Notes: generated by a model from the sequence alone, not told the origin. Positions 1 through 5,137 are shown, counted from the stretch's first letter. The stretch: DNA of 38,360 bases from a virus (IMGVR_UViG_3300024344_000048:1-38360); one strand, 5' to 3'. Program-made: numbers and translations.

Positions 1-12
1 CAGCGTAAGGAC

Positions 13-84
13 TTACAGCAAATCTTCTTCAAACTTGCTACTGTGTTTACGGTCTATGACCATAATATTGTTTCTTGTGCTCAT
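13..84 (-). CDS. Possible 23-aa miniprotein coupled to the upstream gene
   Basis: The start codon overlaps the stop of the upstream 153-aa gene as TAATG, an arrangement that allows translational reinitiation. The 23-residue product begins MSTRNNIMVIDRK and ends FEEDLL. It matches nothing I recognise. The tight junction and the miniature genes elsewhere in this arm are the only support, so chance is a real alternative. Confidence 0.35.
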   Translation of the reverse strand: MSTRNNIMVIDRKHSSKFEEDLL

Positions 85-545
85 TAGTCTTCTTTTTCTT
101 CGTAATAATCTCCTGAATCTAATAATTCTCCTTTCATTTCATCAAACAGCTCCATGTAAACATCTGTCCACCAATGCTCTAATTCATAGTTGAATTCATA
201 TTCCATTCCTGACCATAAGTTAGGATCTACCCATACATCACCACCTGATGTTAATTCGTCAATAGCTCTTGAGGACCAATCACTATAATCTTCATAATAA
301 TAACCATCTTGTGATACATAAGGTCTTTCGTCATGAGTACACCAATATATATCATAAGAGTCATAAGTTGATTCACTGTATATTTTTAAAGTGCTTCTAT
401 TATCAACCCAATCACTTGTGTTGTCTAATTTACCACCATGATTTTCCCCGATATATTCTAATACCCAAGGACCATCCGGCTCTTCCATAAAGCCATCTGC
501 TTCTAATTTTTCGATGATTATCTCATCTGTTAATAATTCTGCCAT
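84..545 (-). CDS. Highly acidic, aromatic-rich hypothetical protein (153 aa)
   Basis: I do not recognise a family. Roughly 42 of 153 residues are Asp or Glu against few Lys/Arg, so the protein should be strongly negative at neutral pH. It is also rich in Trp and Tyr (for example YYYEDYSDW and EHWWTDVYMEL). There is no signal peptide or membrane segment. Small, very acidic early phage proteins are sometimes DNA mimics that block restriction or other DNA-binding host proteins; that role is only inference here. It lies at the distal end of the leftward array, 2 nt after the 120-aa gene, and its stop overlaps the start of a 23-codon frame. Confidence 0.8.
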   Translation of the reverse strand: MAELLTDEIIIEKLEADGFMEEPDGPWVLEYIGENHGGKLDNTSDWVDNRSTLKIYSESTYDSYDIYWCTHDERPYVSQDGYYYEDYSDWSSRAIDELTSGGDVWVDPNLWSGMEYEFNYELEHWWTDVYMELFDEMKGELLDSGDYYEEKED

Positions 546-547
546 AT

Positions 548-910
548 TTATTTATTTAAGTAATTTTTCTTTGCGTATTTATGTAAGAAGTTTAATCTAG
601 CTAGACCTGACCAGATCTTAGCTCTATCCCACATATCATATTCTCTTGTAACTAGTTCCATACCATCTAGCATAGTCCATCTAACTTTTCTTTTGTACTT
701 ATGATTTAGTTGCCATATTCTATCGCTACTGTCACATCTACGCACATAACCTGATTTATAGGTTGCTAGTAGTTGTCCTGTTGGTAGTTTAAATTGACGT
801 GTACCGTTTTTCCATTGTCTTTTCGTGGTAGTTTCTACGATACCATCTTCGTGAAGCATAGCTAGTACGTATGCATTTTCTAGTTGTAATTGTTCTTGTT
901 TCCAATTCAT
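548..910 (-). CDS. Basic hypothetical protein (120 aa)
   Basis: This is a soluble, basic protein of no family I can name. It contains several Lys/Arg clusters (TTTKRQWKNGTRQ, HKYKRKVRW) and a basic C-terminus (HKYAKKNYLNK), so nucleic-acid binding is possible but unproven. The start overlaps the preceding gene's stop as ATGA (907-910), which suggests translational coupling with the 77-aa gene. The product would be oppositely charged to the acidic protein encoded just after it; a functional pair is conceivable but nothing in the sequence shows it. Confidence 0.8.
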   Translation of the reverse strand: MNWKQEQLQLENAYVLAMLHEDGIVETTTKRQWKNGTRQFKLPTGQLLATYKSGYVRRCDSSDRIWQLNHKYKRKVRWTMLDGMELVTREYDMWDRAKIWSGLARLNFLHKYAKKNYLNK

Positions 911-1140
911 TCTTCTGATTTTAAAAATTCGTTTCCATACATAATATCTGCACCATTAACATCATAACTATGTTTATCGGTGAACATTAGTATGTCTCTA
1001 ATAGTGTTGAGTTGTAAGTCATACCAACCATCTGAAGCCATAAGTGTATACTTAAGTTTTTTAGCTGAATTGTACTTGTGCGCAGCCAATCTTATCTTTA
1101 TTTGATAATTAGGCTTGAGTTGTTGCCACGTGTTTTTCAT
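907..1140 (-). CDS. Small hypothetical protein (77 aa)
   Basis: I do not recognise this protein. It has a basic N-terminal half (WQQLKPNYQIKIRLAAHKYNSAKKLKY) and a mixed C-terminal half ending FLKSEE, with no membrane segment. It is the first gene after one copy of the two-box early promoter motif (1153-1186), whose CGATAATA box ends about 20 nt before the ATG. Together with the overlapping 120-aa gene and the following 153-aa gene it probably forms one short leftward operon. Confidence 0.75.
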   Translation of the reverse strand: MKNTWQQLKPNYQIKIRLAAHKYNSAKKLKYTLMASDGWYDLQLNTIRDILMFTDKHSYDVNGADIMYGNEFLKSEE

Positions 1141-1152
1141 AATTGTTTATAT

Positions 1153-1186
1153 TTATTATCGTAAGTTGTTAATATTTTGTTTGTAA
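1153..1186 (-). promoter_or_regulatory. Early promoter-like two-box motif, copy 1
   Basis: On the minus strand TTACAAACAAA is followed after 14 nt by CGATAATA. The second box lies about 20 nt before the ATG at 1140. The same two boxes with near-identical spacing occur five more times in this arm, always upstream of minus-strand genes, which is the main evidence that this is a promoter. Confidence 0.6.
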
Positions 1187-1188
1187 CT

Positions 1189-1479
1189 TTAATCTAATAA
1201 GACCATATATGCTTCAGAGTTTTTAGTTCTAAACCACATACAAGCTTTATGATGTAGTGTTACTAGCTCATTATTCCAACCTTTAGTGTCACCCACGTAG
1301 TTAATTCCCATAATTAAGTCATACATAGATAACTCATCAGCATTTAAATAATACTCTTGTCCACTAAATGGATTTGTTACTTTATCACCTTTAGTATAAA
1401 TCTCTCCATCAAACCACTTAGGTAAAGAGTTTATTACACCATCATCTACTAATTCTTCATATTTCTTTTTTGAATCCAT
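1189..1479 (-). CDS. Conserved-looking hypothetical phage protein (96 aa)
   Basis: The protein is acidic at the N-terminus. It carries NPFSGQEYYLNADELSMYDLI in the middle and a C-terminal block CMWFRTKNSEAYMVLLD. From memory, similar NPF-G...LN..E.S.YD and WFR..N.EAYM.LLD blocks occur in small proteins of other Bacteroidota phages, but I cannot name a function. The leader reads AACTTAAATTAAAAT before the ATG, and almost the same leader precedes the gene starting at 4503. The tRNA-like minihelix at 1503-1592 lies immediately upstream, so transcript processing could create this mRNA's 5' end. Confidence 0.8.
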   Translation of the reverse strand: MDSKKKYEELVDDGVINSLPKWFDGEIYTKGDKVTNPFSGQEYYLNADELSMYDLIMGINYVGDTKGWNNELVTLHHKACMWFRTKNSEAYMVLLD

Positions 1480-1502
1480 AATTCTATTTTAATTTAAGTT
1501 AG

Positions 1503-1592
1503 TAACTAGTTGAGGAATTGAACCTCAATACTCGTCAGTAGTCTTAGTCTTTCTGAGGTTTTACCCGTCCTTACTAATTCTAGACCTAGTTA
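1503..1592 (-). ncRNA. tRNA-like acceptor/T-arm minihelix with 57-nt insert
   Basis: On the minus strand TAACTAG (1592-1586) pairs perfectly with CTAGTTA (1509-1503). This helix stacks directly on a T-arm-like hairpin, TTGAGG-TTCAATT-CCTCAA (1528-1510), whose 7-nt loop matches the tRNA T-loop consensus TTCRANY. The 57 nt between the 5' acceptor strand and the T-arm cannot form a 5-bp/7-nt anticodon arm in any register I tried, so it is not an ordinary tRNA. No CCA is encoded. Alternative pairing exists: AACCTCA at 1560-1554 (minus) can pair with TGAGGTT at 1527-1521 and would disrupt the T-arm. Confidence 0.45.
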
Positions 1593-1700
1593 TCAGTAAT
1601 CTATTTAGCAATTCAGTTACGTGATAATGCTCTAAGGAATACTCCCGCTAAGTCTTACATATCCTATTAACTTACTCGTCTATTAGATTACAATGAGAGA
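1593..1700. other. Unassigned spacer, possibly structured
   Basis: No coding frame is convincing here. TACTCGTC at 1673-1680 is a direct repeat of 1529-1536 inside the tRNA-like element. The minus strand contains GCGGGAGTATTCC, which resembles the 5' part of a tRNA but lacks a matching 3' strand. The region may be part of a larger structured RNA with 1503-1592. Confidence 0.3.
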
Positions 1701-1901
1701 TTACTCTCCTAGTTCTATACTATAATCTTTCTCGTATAGTATATCTTCGATAGAACGATAGTCATACCACTCAGAGTCAAACCATCTGTCTTCCCATCTA
1801 TTTAATACTTCTTGTTCACCATTTTGATGTCCTAGCACAAAGCTAGTAGTGACAAGCGCTACGGTGATAAACGCTGTTCGTAAATTTTTATTTAATTTCA
1901 T
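1701..1901 (-). CDS. Small membrane-anchored or exported protein (66 aa)
   Basis: The N-terminus has a basic start (MKLNKNLR) followed by a hydrophobic stretch at about residues 9-25 (TAFITVALVTTSFVLG), consistent with a signal anchor or signal peptide. The remainder is acidic and aromatic (NRWEDRWFDSEWYDYRS), probably extracytoplasmic if the helix inserts. The start overlaps the stop of the 77-aa gene upstream by 4 nt. Function is unknown; early phage membrane peptides can act in superinfection exclusion or host control, but nothing specific is visible. Confidence 0.75.
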   Translation of the reverse strand: MKLNKNLRTAFITVALVTTSFVLGHQNGEQEVLNRWEDRWFDSEWYDYRSIEDILYEKDYSIELGE

Positions 1902-2131
1902 CTTTTTGTTACTTTATTATTAGTTGTTATCATCCACTCACAGTCATTTACTTTATGGCCCGCGCCATATAAAAATGCTTCACAAGCTTCTGAGTCAGGA
2001 TTCCATCCATTCTCTTCGTTACACATAGAGCTAATATTATATCTATATACTTCACCATCTTGAAAATCTAGTACGTATATGTATAATCCATTGTCTCTTG
2101 CTACATAGTTTATATATTTATCTTTTTCCAT
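1898..2131 (-). CDS. Small hypothetical protein (77 aa)
   Basis: A soluble acidic protein with two Cys in the middle (SSMCNEENGW, SEACEAF) and a third at NDCEW. The N-terminal YINYVARDNGLYIYVLDF.DGEVYRY reads like a small beta-sheet unit. I recognise no family. It overlaps the next gene downstream by 4 nt and the upstream 74-aa gene by 14 nt, so it sits inside a tightly packed operon with two predicted membrane peptides. Confidence 0.75.
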   Translation of the reverse strand: MEKDKYINYVARDNGLYIYVLDFQDGEVYRYNISSMCNEENGWNPDSEACEAFLYGAGHKVNDCEWMITTNNKVTKR

Positions 2132-2342
2132 ATATTATTCTTTCTAAGTCGTCTTTTTTATAATTTCTTTTAATCGGGTAATTTATATACCTCGTCTCTA
2201 TATCTCTAGCTTTTAATATCTCTTCATTCCATGTTCGCTGGTCTATTTTGTAGAACGTATAGAATACGCCACAAAAGAAACAGAATCCACATATTATTGT
2301 AAGATACAATAGTCGTTCTAGTATGTTTACTTTCTTCTCCAT
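2118..2342 (-). CDS. Small single-pass membrane protein (74 aa)
   Basis: A short N-terminal part (MEKKVNILER) is followed by a hydrophobic helix at about residues 10-32 (LLYLTIICGFCFFCGVFYTFY) containing three Cys. A charged, basic tail follows (RNYKKDDLERIIYGKR), predicted cytoplasmic if the N-terminus is outside. It overlaps both the 62-aa zinc-ribbon-like gene upstream (16 nt) and the 77-aa gene downstream (14 nt). Function is not recognised. Confidence 0.75.
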   Translation of the reverse strand: MEKKVNILERLLYLTIICGFCFFCGVFYTFYKIDQRTWNEEILKARDIETRYINYPIKRNYKKDDLERIIYGKR

Positions 2343-2515
2343 GCTTTATGTACTGATGCGGAAACAGCTTGTGATACTATTTGTATAGTATTACCAGTTT
2401 TATGGGTGATAATAGGTACGTATGAGTAAGTTTTAGTATTACTACAACTAACACAATTTTTATAACCTAATTCTAATCGCACTGGATGCACAGTGTTTCC
2501 ACATTTACAATACAT
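2327..2515 (-). CDS. Zinc-ribbon-like small protein (62 aa)
   Basis: The N-terminal half has two cysteine pairs, MYCKCGN (CxC) and NCVSCSN (CxxC), 15 residues apart, a plausible zinc-binding knuckle. A second half reads VPIITHKTGNTIQIVSQ. From memory, small proteins with this CxC...CxxC plus HKTGNTIQI layout occur in other Bacteroidota phages, without assigned function. It is the first gene after promoter-like copy 2 (2524-2563) and probably heads the 2515-1701 operon. It could bind nucleic acid or a host protein; this is inference. Confidence 0.8.
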   Translation of the reverse strand: MYCKCGNTVHPVRLELGYKNCVSCSNTKTYSYVPIITHKTGNTIQIVSQAVSASVHKAWRRK

Positions 2516-2523
2516 ATTTTTGT

Positions 2524-2563
2524 TTATTATTAATATCGAATCTATTAATTGATTTGTTTGTAA
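2524..2563 (-). promoter_or_regulatory. Early promoter-like two-box motif, copy 2
   Basis: The minus strand has TTACAAACAAA, a 14-nt spacer, then CGATATTAATAATAAA, about 22 nt before the ATG at 2515. The second box differs from the consensus CGATAATA at one position. Confidence 0.55.
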
Positions 2564-2749
2564 TTATATATCTGCTTTAATCTTAGCATGTACTAACTCG
2601 ATTAGTTGATGGTGTGCTTCATAATAATCATCACCATCTAAATCTATATCGCTATATTCTAATTCTCTATCAGTTATTTTAGCTATTTCGTCATAAACTT
2701 GCGACACTACGTCGCTAGCTATTCTATCTAATTCACTATTTATACTCAT
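2564..2749 (-). CDS. Small acidic hypothetical protein (61 aa)
   Basis: The protein is probably helical and acidic (ELEYSDIDLDGDDYYEAHHQLIEL). The DIDLDGDD stretch is Asp-rich but does not form a complete EF-hand. It overlaps the 105-aa gene upstream by 4 nt (ATGA type), implying coupling. No family is recognised. Its stop codon abuts promoter-like copy 2, so the operon starting at 3451 probably ends here. Confidence 0.75.
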   Translation of the reverse strand: MSINSELDRIASDVVSQVYDEIAKITDRELEYSDIDLDGDDYYEAHHQLIELVHAKIKADI

Positions 2750-3063
2750 AATGTATCTATTTTATCTATTTGTTTAATTATTTTATTTACTTCTTCGAAC
2801 GGTCGCCCGTCATCTCTTACTTGTTCAAGTAATCTTTCTAGCGCTAATTTCACTAAAGGTTTATCTATTTCATAATATAATGCGTCTTCCATATTAAGTA
2901 AAGCTAATTTATAACCGAAGTTTTTAGCCATTTGCATTAGTAAATAATCATTACTTCCTTTATTAGCTTCTGTAAACTGTAAGAGATAGTCTTCATTGGG
3001 CGTAGCCACAATGCCTCTTTCTAATTTATCTAGCTCATTTTTTAAATATTGTTTCATTTCCAT
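2746..3063 (-). CDS. Helical hypothetical protein (105 aa)
   Basis: A charged, probably all-helical soluble protein with repeated Leu/Lys/Glu patterns (YLKNELDKLERG, LALERLLEQVRDDG, EEVNKIIKQIDKIDTL). No domain is recognised and there is no membrane segment. The gene overlaps the 63-aa gene upstream by 10 nt and the 61-aa gene downstream by 4 nt, so all three are likely co-translated. Confidence 0.8.
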   Translation of the reverse strand: MEMKQYLKNELDKLERGIVATPNEDYLLQFTEANKGSNDYLLMQMAKNFGYKLALLNMEDALYYEIDKPLVKLALERLLEQVRDDGRPFEEVNKIIKQIDKIDTL

Positions 3064-3245
3064 ATTTTATTATATGCAGCTTTATATTGTTTCGGGAATG
3101 AAGATTTTTGCTGCAACTTATATCTTCGATTACCCATACCTTTACATTCACCATAGATTTTAATCATTTCTTGATGATTATGCTTGCGAGCTAGTTTCTT
3201 TTGTCTACTATACTCGCATAATTCTTTCATATTAGTTATGCCCAT
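3054..3245 (-). CDS. Small basic hypothetical protein (63 aa)
   Basis: Strongly basic (SRQKKLARKHNHQ, NRRYKLQQKSSFPKQYKAAYNKIWK), with two Cys. Nucleic-acid binding is plausible from charge alone but no motif is recognised. An internal Met at residue 6 (MKELCEY) could be the real start, but the first Met overlaps the upstream gene by 10 nt in the style of the rest of the operon. Confidence 0.7.
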   Translation of the reverse strand: MGITNMKELCEYSRQKKLARKHNHQEMIKIYGECKGMGNRRYKLQQKSSFPKQYKAAYNKIWK

Positions 3246-3451
3246 TTGATTGGAGCTTCTACGAATGTTAAACCTTTATACTTAAACCAGTGTGATTTAC
3301 CGTATTTGTATTGGTCATTTCCTTCTTCATCTTGACCAAGATATTTCTTTTTAAAGCCAAACGAGTTGGGTAGGTCACCAACATTATAACCTTTGTACTC
3401 AATACCATTTAATCTAATGATATTTTTACCTATAAATTTAATTGTTTTCAT
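3236..3451 (-). CDS. Small beta-rich hypothetical protein (71 aa)
   Basis: The sequence MKTIKFIGKNIIRLNGIEYKG followed by Gly- and aromatic-rich turns (KYLGQDEEGNDQYKYGKSHWFKYKG) suggests a small beta-barrel or sheet. No family is recognised. It begins 5 nt after a 52-aa gene and is followed by three overlapping genes, forming a run of short genes from 3614 to 2564. Confidence 0.75.
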   Translation of the reverse strand: MKTIKFIGKNIIRLNGIEYKGYNVGDLPNSFGFKKKYLGQDEEGNDQYKYGKSHWFKYKGLTFVEAPIKWA

Positions 3452-3455
3452 ATAT

Positions 3456-3614
3456 CTATTTTAATTTGTTAGTGTAATCGTAATTATTTTGCGCAATAAA
3501 GAATCTGTATTTATAGCTATGATTATACATTCTCTCGTATAATACATTATTATGCATAAATAAGTTATTTTCTATTGCTAATTCTTTTGATAATTGAGTA
3601 TGTATAATATTCAT
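3456..3614 (-). CDS. 52-aa hypothetical protein
   Basis: Reading the minus strand from the ATG at 3614 gives an uninterrupted 52-codon frame ending in TAG at 3456. The product begins MNIIHTQLSKELAIENN and is rich in Tyr, His and Asn. It starts about 20 nt downstream of promoter-like copy 3 and ends 4 nt before the ATG of the 71-aa gene, so it fills an otherwise empty gap in operon fashion. Function is unknown. Confidence 0.65.
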   Translation of the reverse strand: MNIIHTQLSKELAIENNLFMHNNVLYERMYNHSYKYRFFIAQNNYDYTNKLK

Positions 3615-3622
3615 ATTCGTTT

Positions 3623-3660
3623 TATTATATTATCGATTAGTGTTTGTATTTTGTTTGTAA
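3623..3660 (-). promoter_or_regulatory. Early promoter-like two-box motif, copy 3
   Basis: The minus strand has TTACAAACAAA, 14 nt, then CGATAATATAATAAA, about 20 nt before the ATG at 3614. It overlaps the 3' end of the 44-aa gene, so the promoter would be embedded in the end of the preceding gene. Confidence 0.6.
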
Positions 3661-3764
3661 TCCTCTTGTTTTAACGCTCCGAAAAGTAAATCATCGAAGT
3701 ATTCATCTCTTGTTACAAATCTATTCTGTAACTTGCTGTAATATGCTTTAGTTAGTTCTTTCAT
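3630..3764 (-). CDS. 44-aa hypothetical protein
   Basis: The frame from ATG 3764 to TAA 3630 encodes MKELTKAYYSKLQNRFVTRD and continues EYFDDLLFGALKQEDYK. The product is charged and probably helical. It overlaps the 39-aa gene upstream by 17 nt, and its 3' end overlaps promoter-like copy 3. No family is recognised; coding is inferred from amphipathic composition and from filling the gap between genes. Confidence 0.55.
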   Translation of the reverse strand: MKELTKAYYSKLQNRFVTRDEYFDDLLFGALKQEDYKQNTNTNR

Positions 3765-3867
3765 ATTCTTCTATTACTTTAGATTGTTCTTGTTTATTCA
3801 AGTTAAATACATTCTTATTAGGAAATAATCTTCTTGAAATCATTATTAATTGAGTTTGATTATACAT
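3748..3867 (-). CDS. 39-aa hypothetical protein
   Basis: The frame from ATG 3867 to TAA 3748 encodes MYNQTQLIMISRRLFPNKN followed by a helical charged tail (NKQEQSKVIEEYERTN). It overlaps the 44-aa gene by 17 nt and begins 11 nt after the stop of the 76-aa gene. It is short and unrecognised, so coding is uncertain. Confidence 0.5.
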   Translation of the reverse strand: MYNQTQLIMISRRLFPNKNVFNLNKQEQSKVIEEYERTN

Positions 3868-3877
3868 AGTTATTATT

Positions 3878-4108
3878 TTAGTAAGTTAATTCTTGTCCAA
3901 ATCCATCCATTAAACTATTTTCTCCGTGTAATTTAGCGACTGATTGTCTCCATTCCCATTCACGCTTGCGATAGTTATAGTCTGTACACCATTTAATCCA
4001 AGCTGAACTTGTATCACATTTACCATATTTCTCTTCGAAATCTCTACATTGTTTTAATTTCGCTGCGATTTTCTTCGCGTCATAGTCTTTAAATTCTTCT
4101 TTATACAT
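3878..4108 (-). CDS. Small hypothetical protein (76 aa)
   Basis: A charged, Trp-rich, probably helical protein (AAKLKQCRDFEEKYG, AWIKWCTDYNYRKREWEWRQS) with three Cys. No family is recognised. Its ATG at 4108 lies inside the last codons of the 30-aa frame upstream (8-nt overlap), consistent with coupling. Confidence 0.75.
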   Translation of the reverse strand: MYKEEFKDYDAKKIAAKLKQCRDFEEKYGKCDTSSAWIKWCTDYNYRKREWEWRQSVAKLHGENSLMDGFGQELTY

Positions 4109-4193
4109 ATCCGTTTATTAATTCAGTTAGTGTTTCTAATGTTATATCGCCATCGACAAACATAATCCAGTAGTCTAAGTTATTTTCTTGCAT
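4101..4193 (-). CDS. 30-aa miniprotein
   Basis: The frame from ATG 4193 to TAA 4101 encodes MQENNLDYWIMFVDGDITLE followed by TLTELINGYV. The composition is protein-like, with an amphipathic acidic helix and no low-complexity runs, and it overlaps the next gene by 8 nt. It begins about 23 nt after the tRNA-like minihelix at 4216-4257, which might set its mRNA 5' end. The function is unknown. Confidence 0.5.
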   Translation of the reverse strand: MQENNLDYWIMFVDGDITLETLTELINGYV

Positions 4194-4215
4194 GATTTAT
4201 TTATTTAATATTAGT

Positions 4216-4257
4216 TAACATTGAGAGAATCGAACTCTCACTAGAACCATTATGTTA
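4216..4257 (-). ncRNA. tRNA-like acceptor/T-arm minihelix (42 nt)
   Basis: On the minus strand TAACAT (4257-4252) pairs with ATGTTA (4221-4216). This helix stacks on a T-arm-like hairpin, TGAGAG-TTCGATT-CTCTCA (4240-4222), which carries a textbook TTCGATT T-loop. Acceptor plus T-stem total 12 bp, the length found in real tRNAs. An 11-nt bulge takes the place of the D and anticodon arms. No anticodon arm can be found upstream and no CCA is encoded. It is therefore not a translation tRNA; it resembles the minimal acceptor/T-arm substrates of RNase P. It starts 15 nt after the stop of the 76-aa gene. Confidence 0.5.
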
Positions 4258-4272
4258 TTTTAAGAGTGTCGT

Positions 4273-4503
4273 TTACTTTACTTCGACGATATCTCTCACA
4301 CTTACAGGAACATTTGTTGAACTTGTGTAAGAGTTGTACTTTATAAAGCAGGGGAGAGTGTTTAATTTCTCTTTCATTACTTCATACACTTTATCGTGAT
4401 TGTAAGTACAAGTTTTACCATTTTTGAATTCAACATTGATTGTTGTGTTTTTGTTGATTAGTGATTTGCGAATAACAAATCTTTTTGAATTAATTGTGTT
4501 CAT
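4273..4503 (-). CDS. Small hypothetical protein (76 aa)
   Basis: A basic N-terminal half (SKRFVIRKSLINKNTTINVEF) is followed by KNGKTCTYNHDKVYEVMKEKL and a Ser/Thr-rich end, which suggests an alpha/beta mini-domain. Not recognised. The leader AACTTAAATTAAAAT before the start is almost the same as that of the gene starting at 1479. Promoter-like copy 4 lies about 57 nt upstream, giving a longer 5' UTR than for other copies. A tRNA-like minihelix follows the stop codon. Confidence 0.75.
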   Translation of the reverse strand: MNTINSKRFVIRKSLINKNTTINVEFKNGKTCTYNHDKVYEVMKEKLNTLPCFIKYNSYTSSTNVPVSVRDIVEVK

Positions 4504-4549
4504 AATTGTGATTTTAATTTAAGTTATTATTATTAGTATTAGTTATTTA

Positions 4550-4586
4550 TTATTATTATCGAAATAGTTATTATATTTGTCTGTGA
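4550..4586 (-). promoter_or_regulatory. Early promoter-like two-box motif, copy 4
   Basis: The minus strand has TCACAGACAAA, 14 nt, then CGATAATAATAATAAA. The copy abuts the stop codon of the upstream 78-aa gene, and the ATG it would serve (4503) is about 57 nt away rather than the usual 20-22. Confidence 0.6.
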
Positions 4587-4823
4587 TTATATTATTATAT
4601 ATTGTAAATCAATTTCATCAGTGTGAATAGAATATTCAATATTATTTTTATTTAATAATTCTAGAGTATTATCAATATAGTCAATAGTGTATTCGAATAG
4701 AATAAATGTATTATTTTTGAATTTTTTAGATTTTATTTTATTGTCAATAAAGAATTGAGTTGAGTCAGAGATGTAATGAATCTCGTCATTTGGTAATATT
4801 GATTGTAATTTATTATAAGTCAT
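4587..4823 (-). CDS. Small hypothetical protein (78 aa)
   Basis: An Asn/Ile/Lys-rich soluble protein with a likely beta-alpha-beta core (NTFILFEYTIDYIDNTLELLNKNNIEYSIHTDE). I do not recognise it. Its general layout (beta strand, helix ending in LLNK, strand) resembles that of the 62-aa product of the next gene upstream, so the two may be distant paralogs; this is inference. Promoter-like copy 5 lies 22 nt upstream of its ATG. Confidence 0.7.
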   Translation of the reverse strand: MTYNKLQSILPNDEIHYISDSTQFFIDNKIKSKKFKNNTFILFEYTIDYIDNTLELLNKNNIEYSIHTDEIDLQYIII

Positions 4824-4833
4824 ATTGTTATTT

Positions 4834-4871
4834 TATTATATTATCGAGTATTTAATTTTATTTGTCTGTAA
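4834..4871 (-). promoter_or_regulatory. Early promoter-like two-box motif, copy 5
   Basis: The minus strand has TTACAGACAAA, 14 nt, then CGATAATATAATAAA, about 22 nt before the ATG at 4823. A cluster of TGTCAT repeats lies 27-73 nt further upstream. Confidence 0.6.
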
Positions 4872-4897
4872 GTGTATATTTGTTTAGTAAATGAATA

Positions 4898-4944
4898 TGT
4901 CATTATGTCATTGGTCAATATGTCATGATGTGACATTGTGTCAT
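4898..4944. repeat. TGTCAT repeat cluster (iteron- or operator-like)
   Basis: Four direct copies of TGTCAT start at 4898, 4906, 4921 and 4939, and a related inverted copy (TGTGACAT) lies at 4929-4936. They fall in the 77-nt spacer directly upstream of promoter-like copy 5 on the minus strand, so they could bind a regulator of that promoter. The irregular spacing argues against a classical replication iteron. Confidence 0.4.
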
Positions 4945-4948
4945 ATTA

Positions 4949-5137
4949 TTATTGTTTATATATTTTATAAGAAGTTGAATATTTATTTTTTAATAATTTT
5001 TCAATATCTTTTAAATTTTTTGATGTGATTTTATGTGTGAATATTAATTTATTATTTAATATTATAAAATTTAAATTTAATGTGTTAATTAATTTTGTTA
5101 TATTAATTGTTTGATATTTTTGAGTTGTTATTATCAT
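4949..5137 (-). CDS. Small hypothetical protein (62 aa)
   Basis: Starting at the ATG at 5137 the product is MIITTQKYQTINITKLINTL followed by a Lys/Asn-rich part ending NKYSTSYKIYKQ. I chose this start rather than an in-frame ATG at 5269 because the extension would translate through promoter-like copy 6 and the GC/homopolymer patch, and because 5137 lies 21 nt from that promoter, as for the other genes. The function is unknown. It is the first gene of the leftward arm. Confidence 0.6.
   Translation of the reverse strand: MIITTQKYQTINITKLINTLNLNFIILNNKLIFTHKITSKNLKDIEKLLKNKYSTSYKIYKQ

Noticed and set aside
269-490. Plus-strand frame of 73 codons opposite the 153-aa acidic gene
   Set aside because: His/Asn/Tyr-rich antisense shadow with no leader; the minus frame fits the operon.
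1503-1592. A normal class II tRNA gene
   Set aside because: Despite perfect acceptor-like and T-arm-like helices and a length of 90 nt, no 5-bp stem with a 7-nt anticodon loop exists in any register, and no D-arm is found.
1503-1700. Group I intron interrupting a tRNA
   Set aside because: Fragments resembling core elements (AATTGCTAAATAG, AGACTA) are present but the complementary P7 partner (TAGTC on the same strand) is missing, and no 5' exon fits the acceptor.
4216-4257. attP core derived from the 3' end of a host tRNA gene
   Set aside because: A T-arm plus 3' acceptor would fit an attachment site, but there is no integrase in the window. The helix also has its own 5' strand and an AT-rich acceptor unlike typical bacterial tRNAs. 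It remains a minor alternative.
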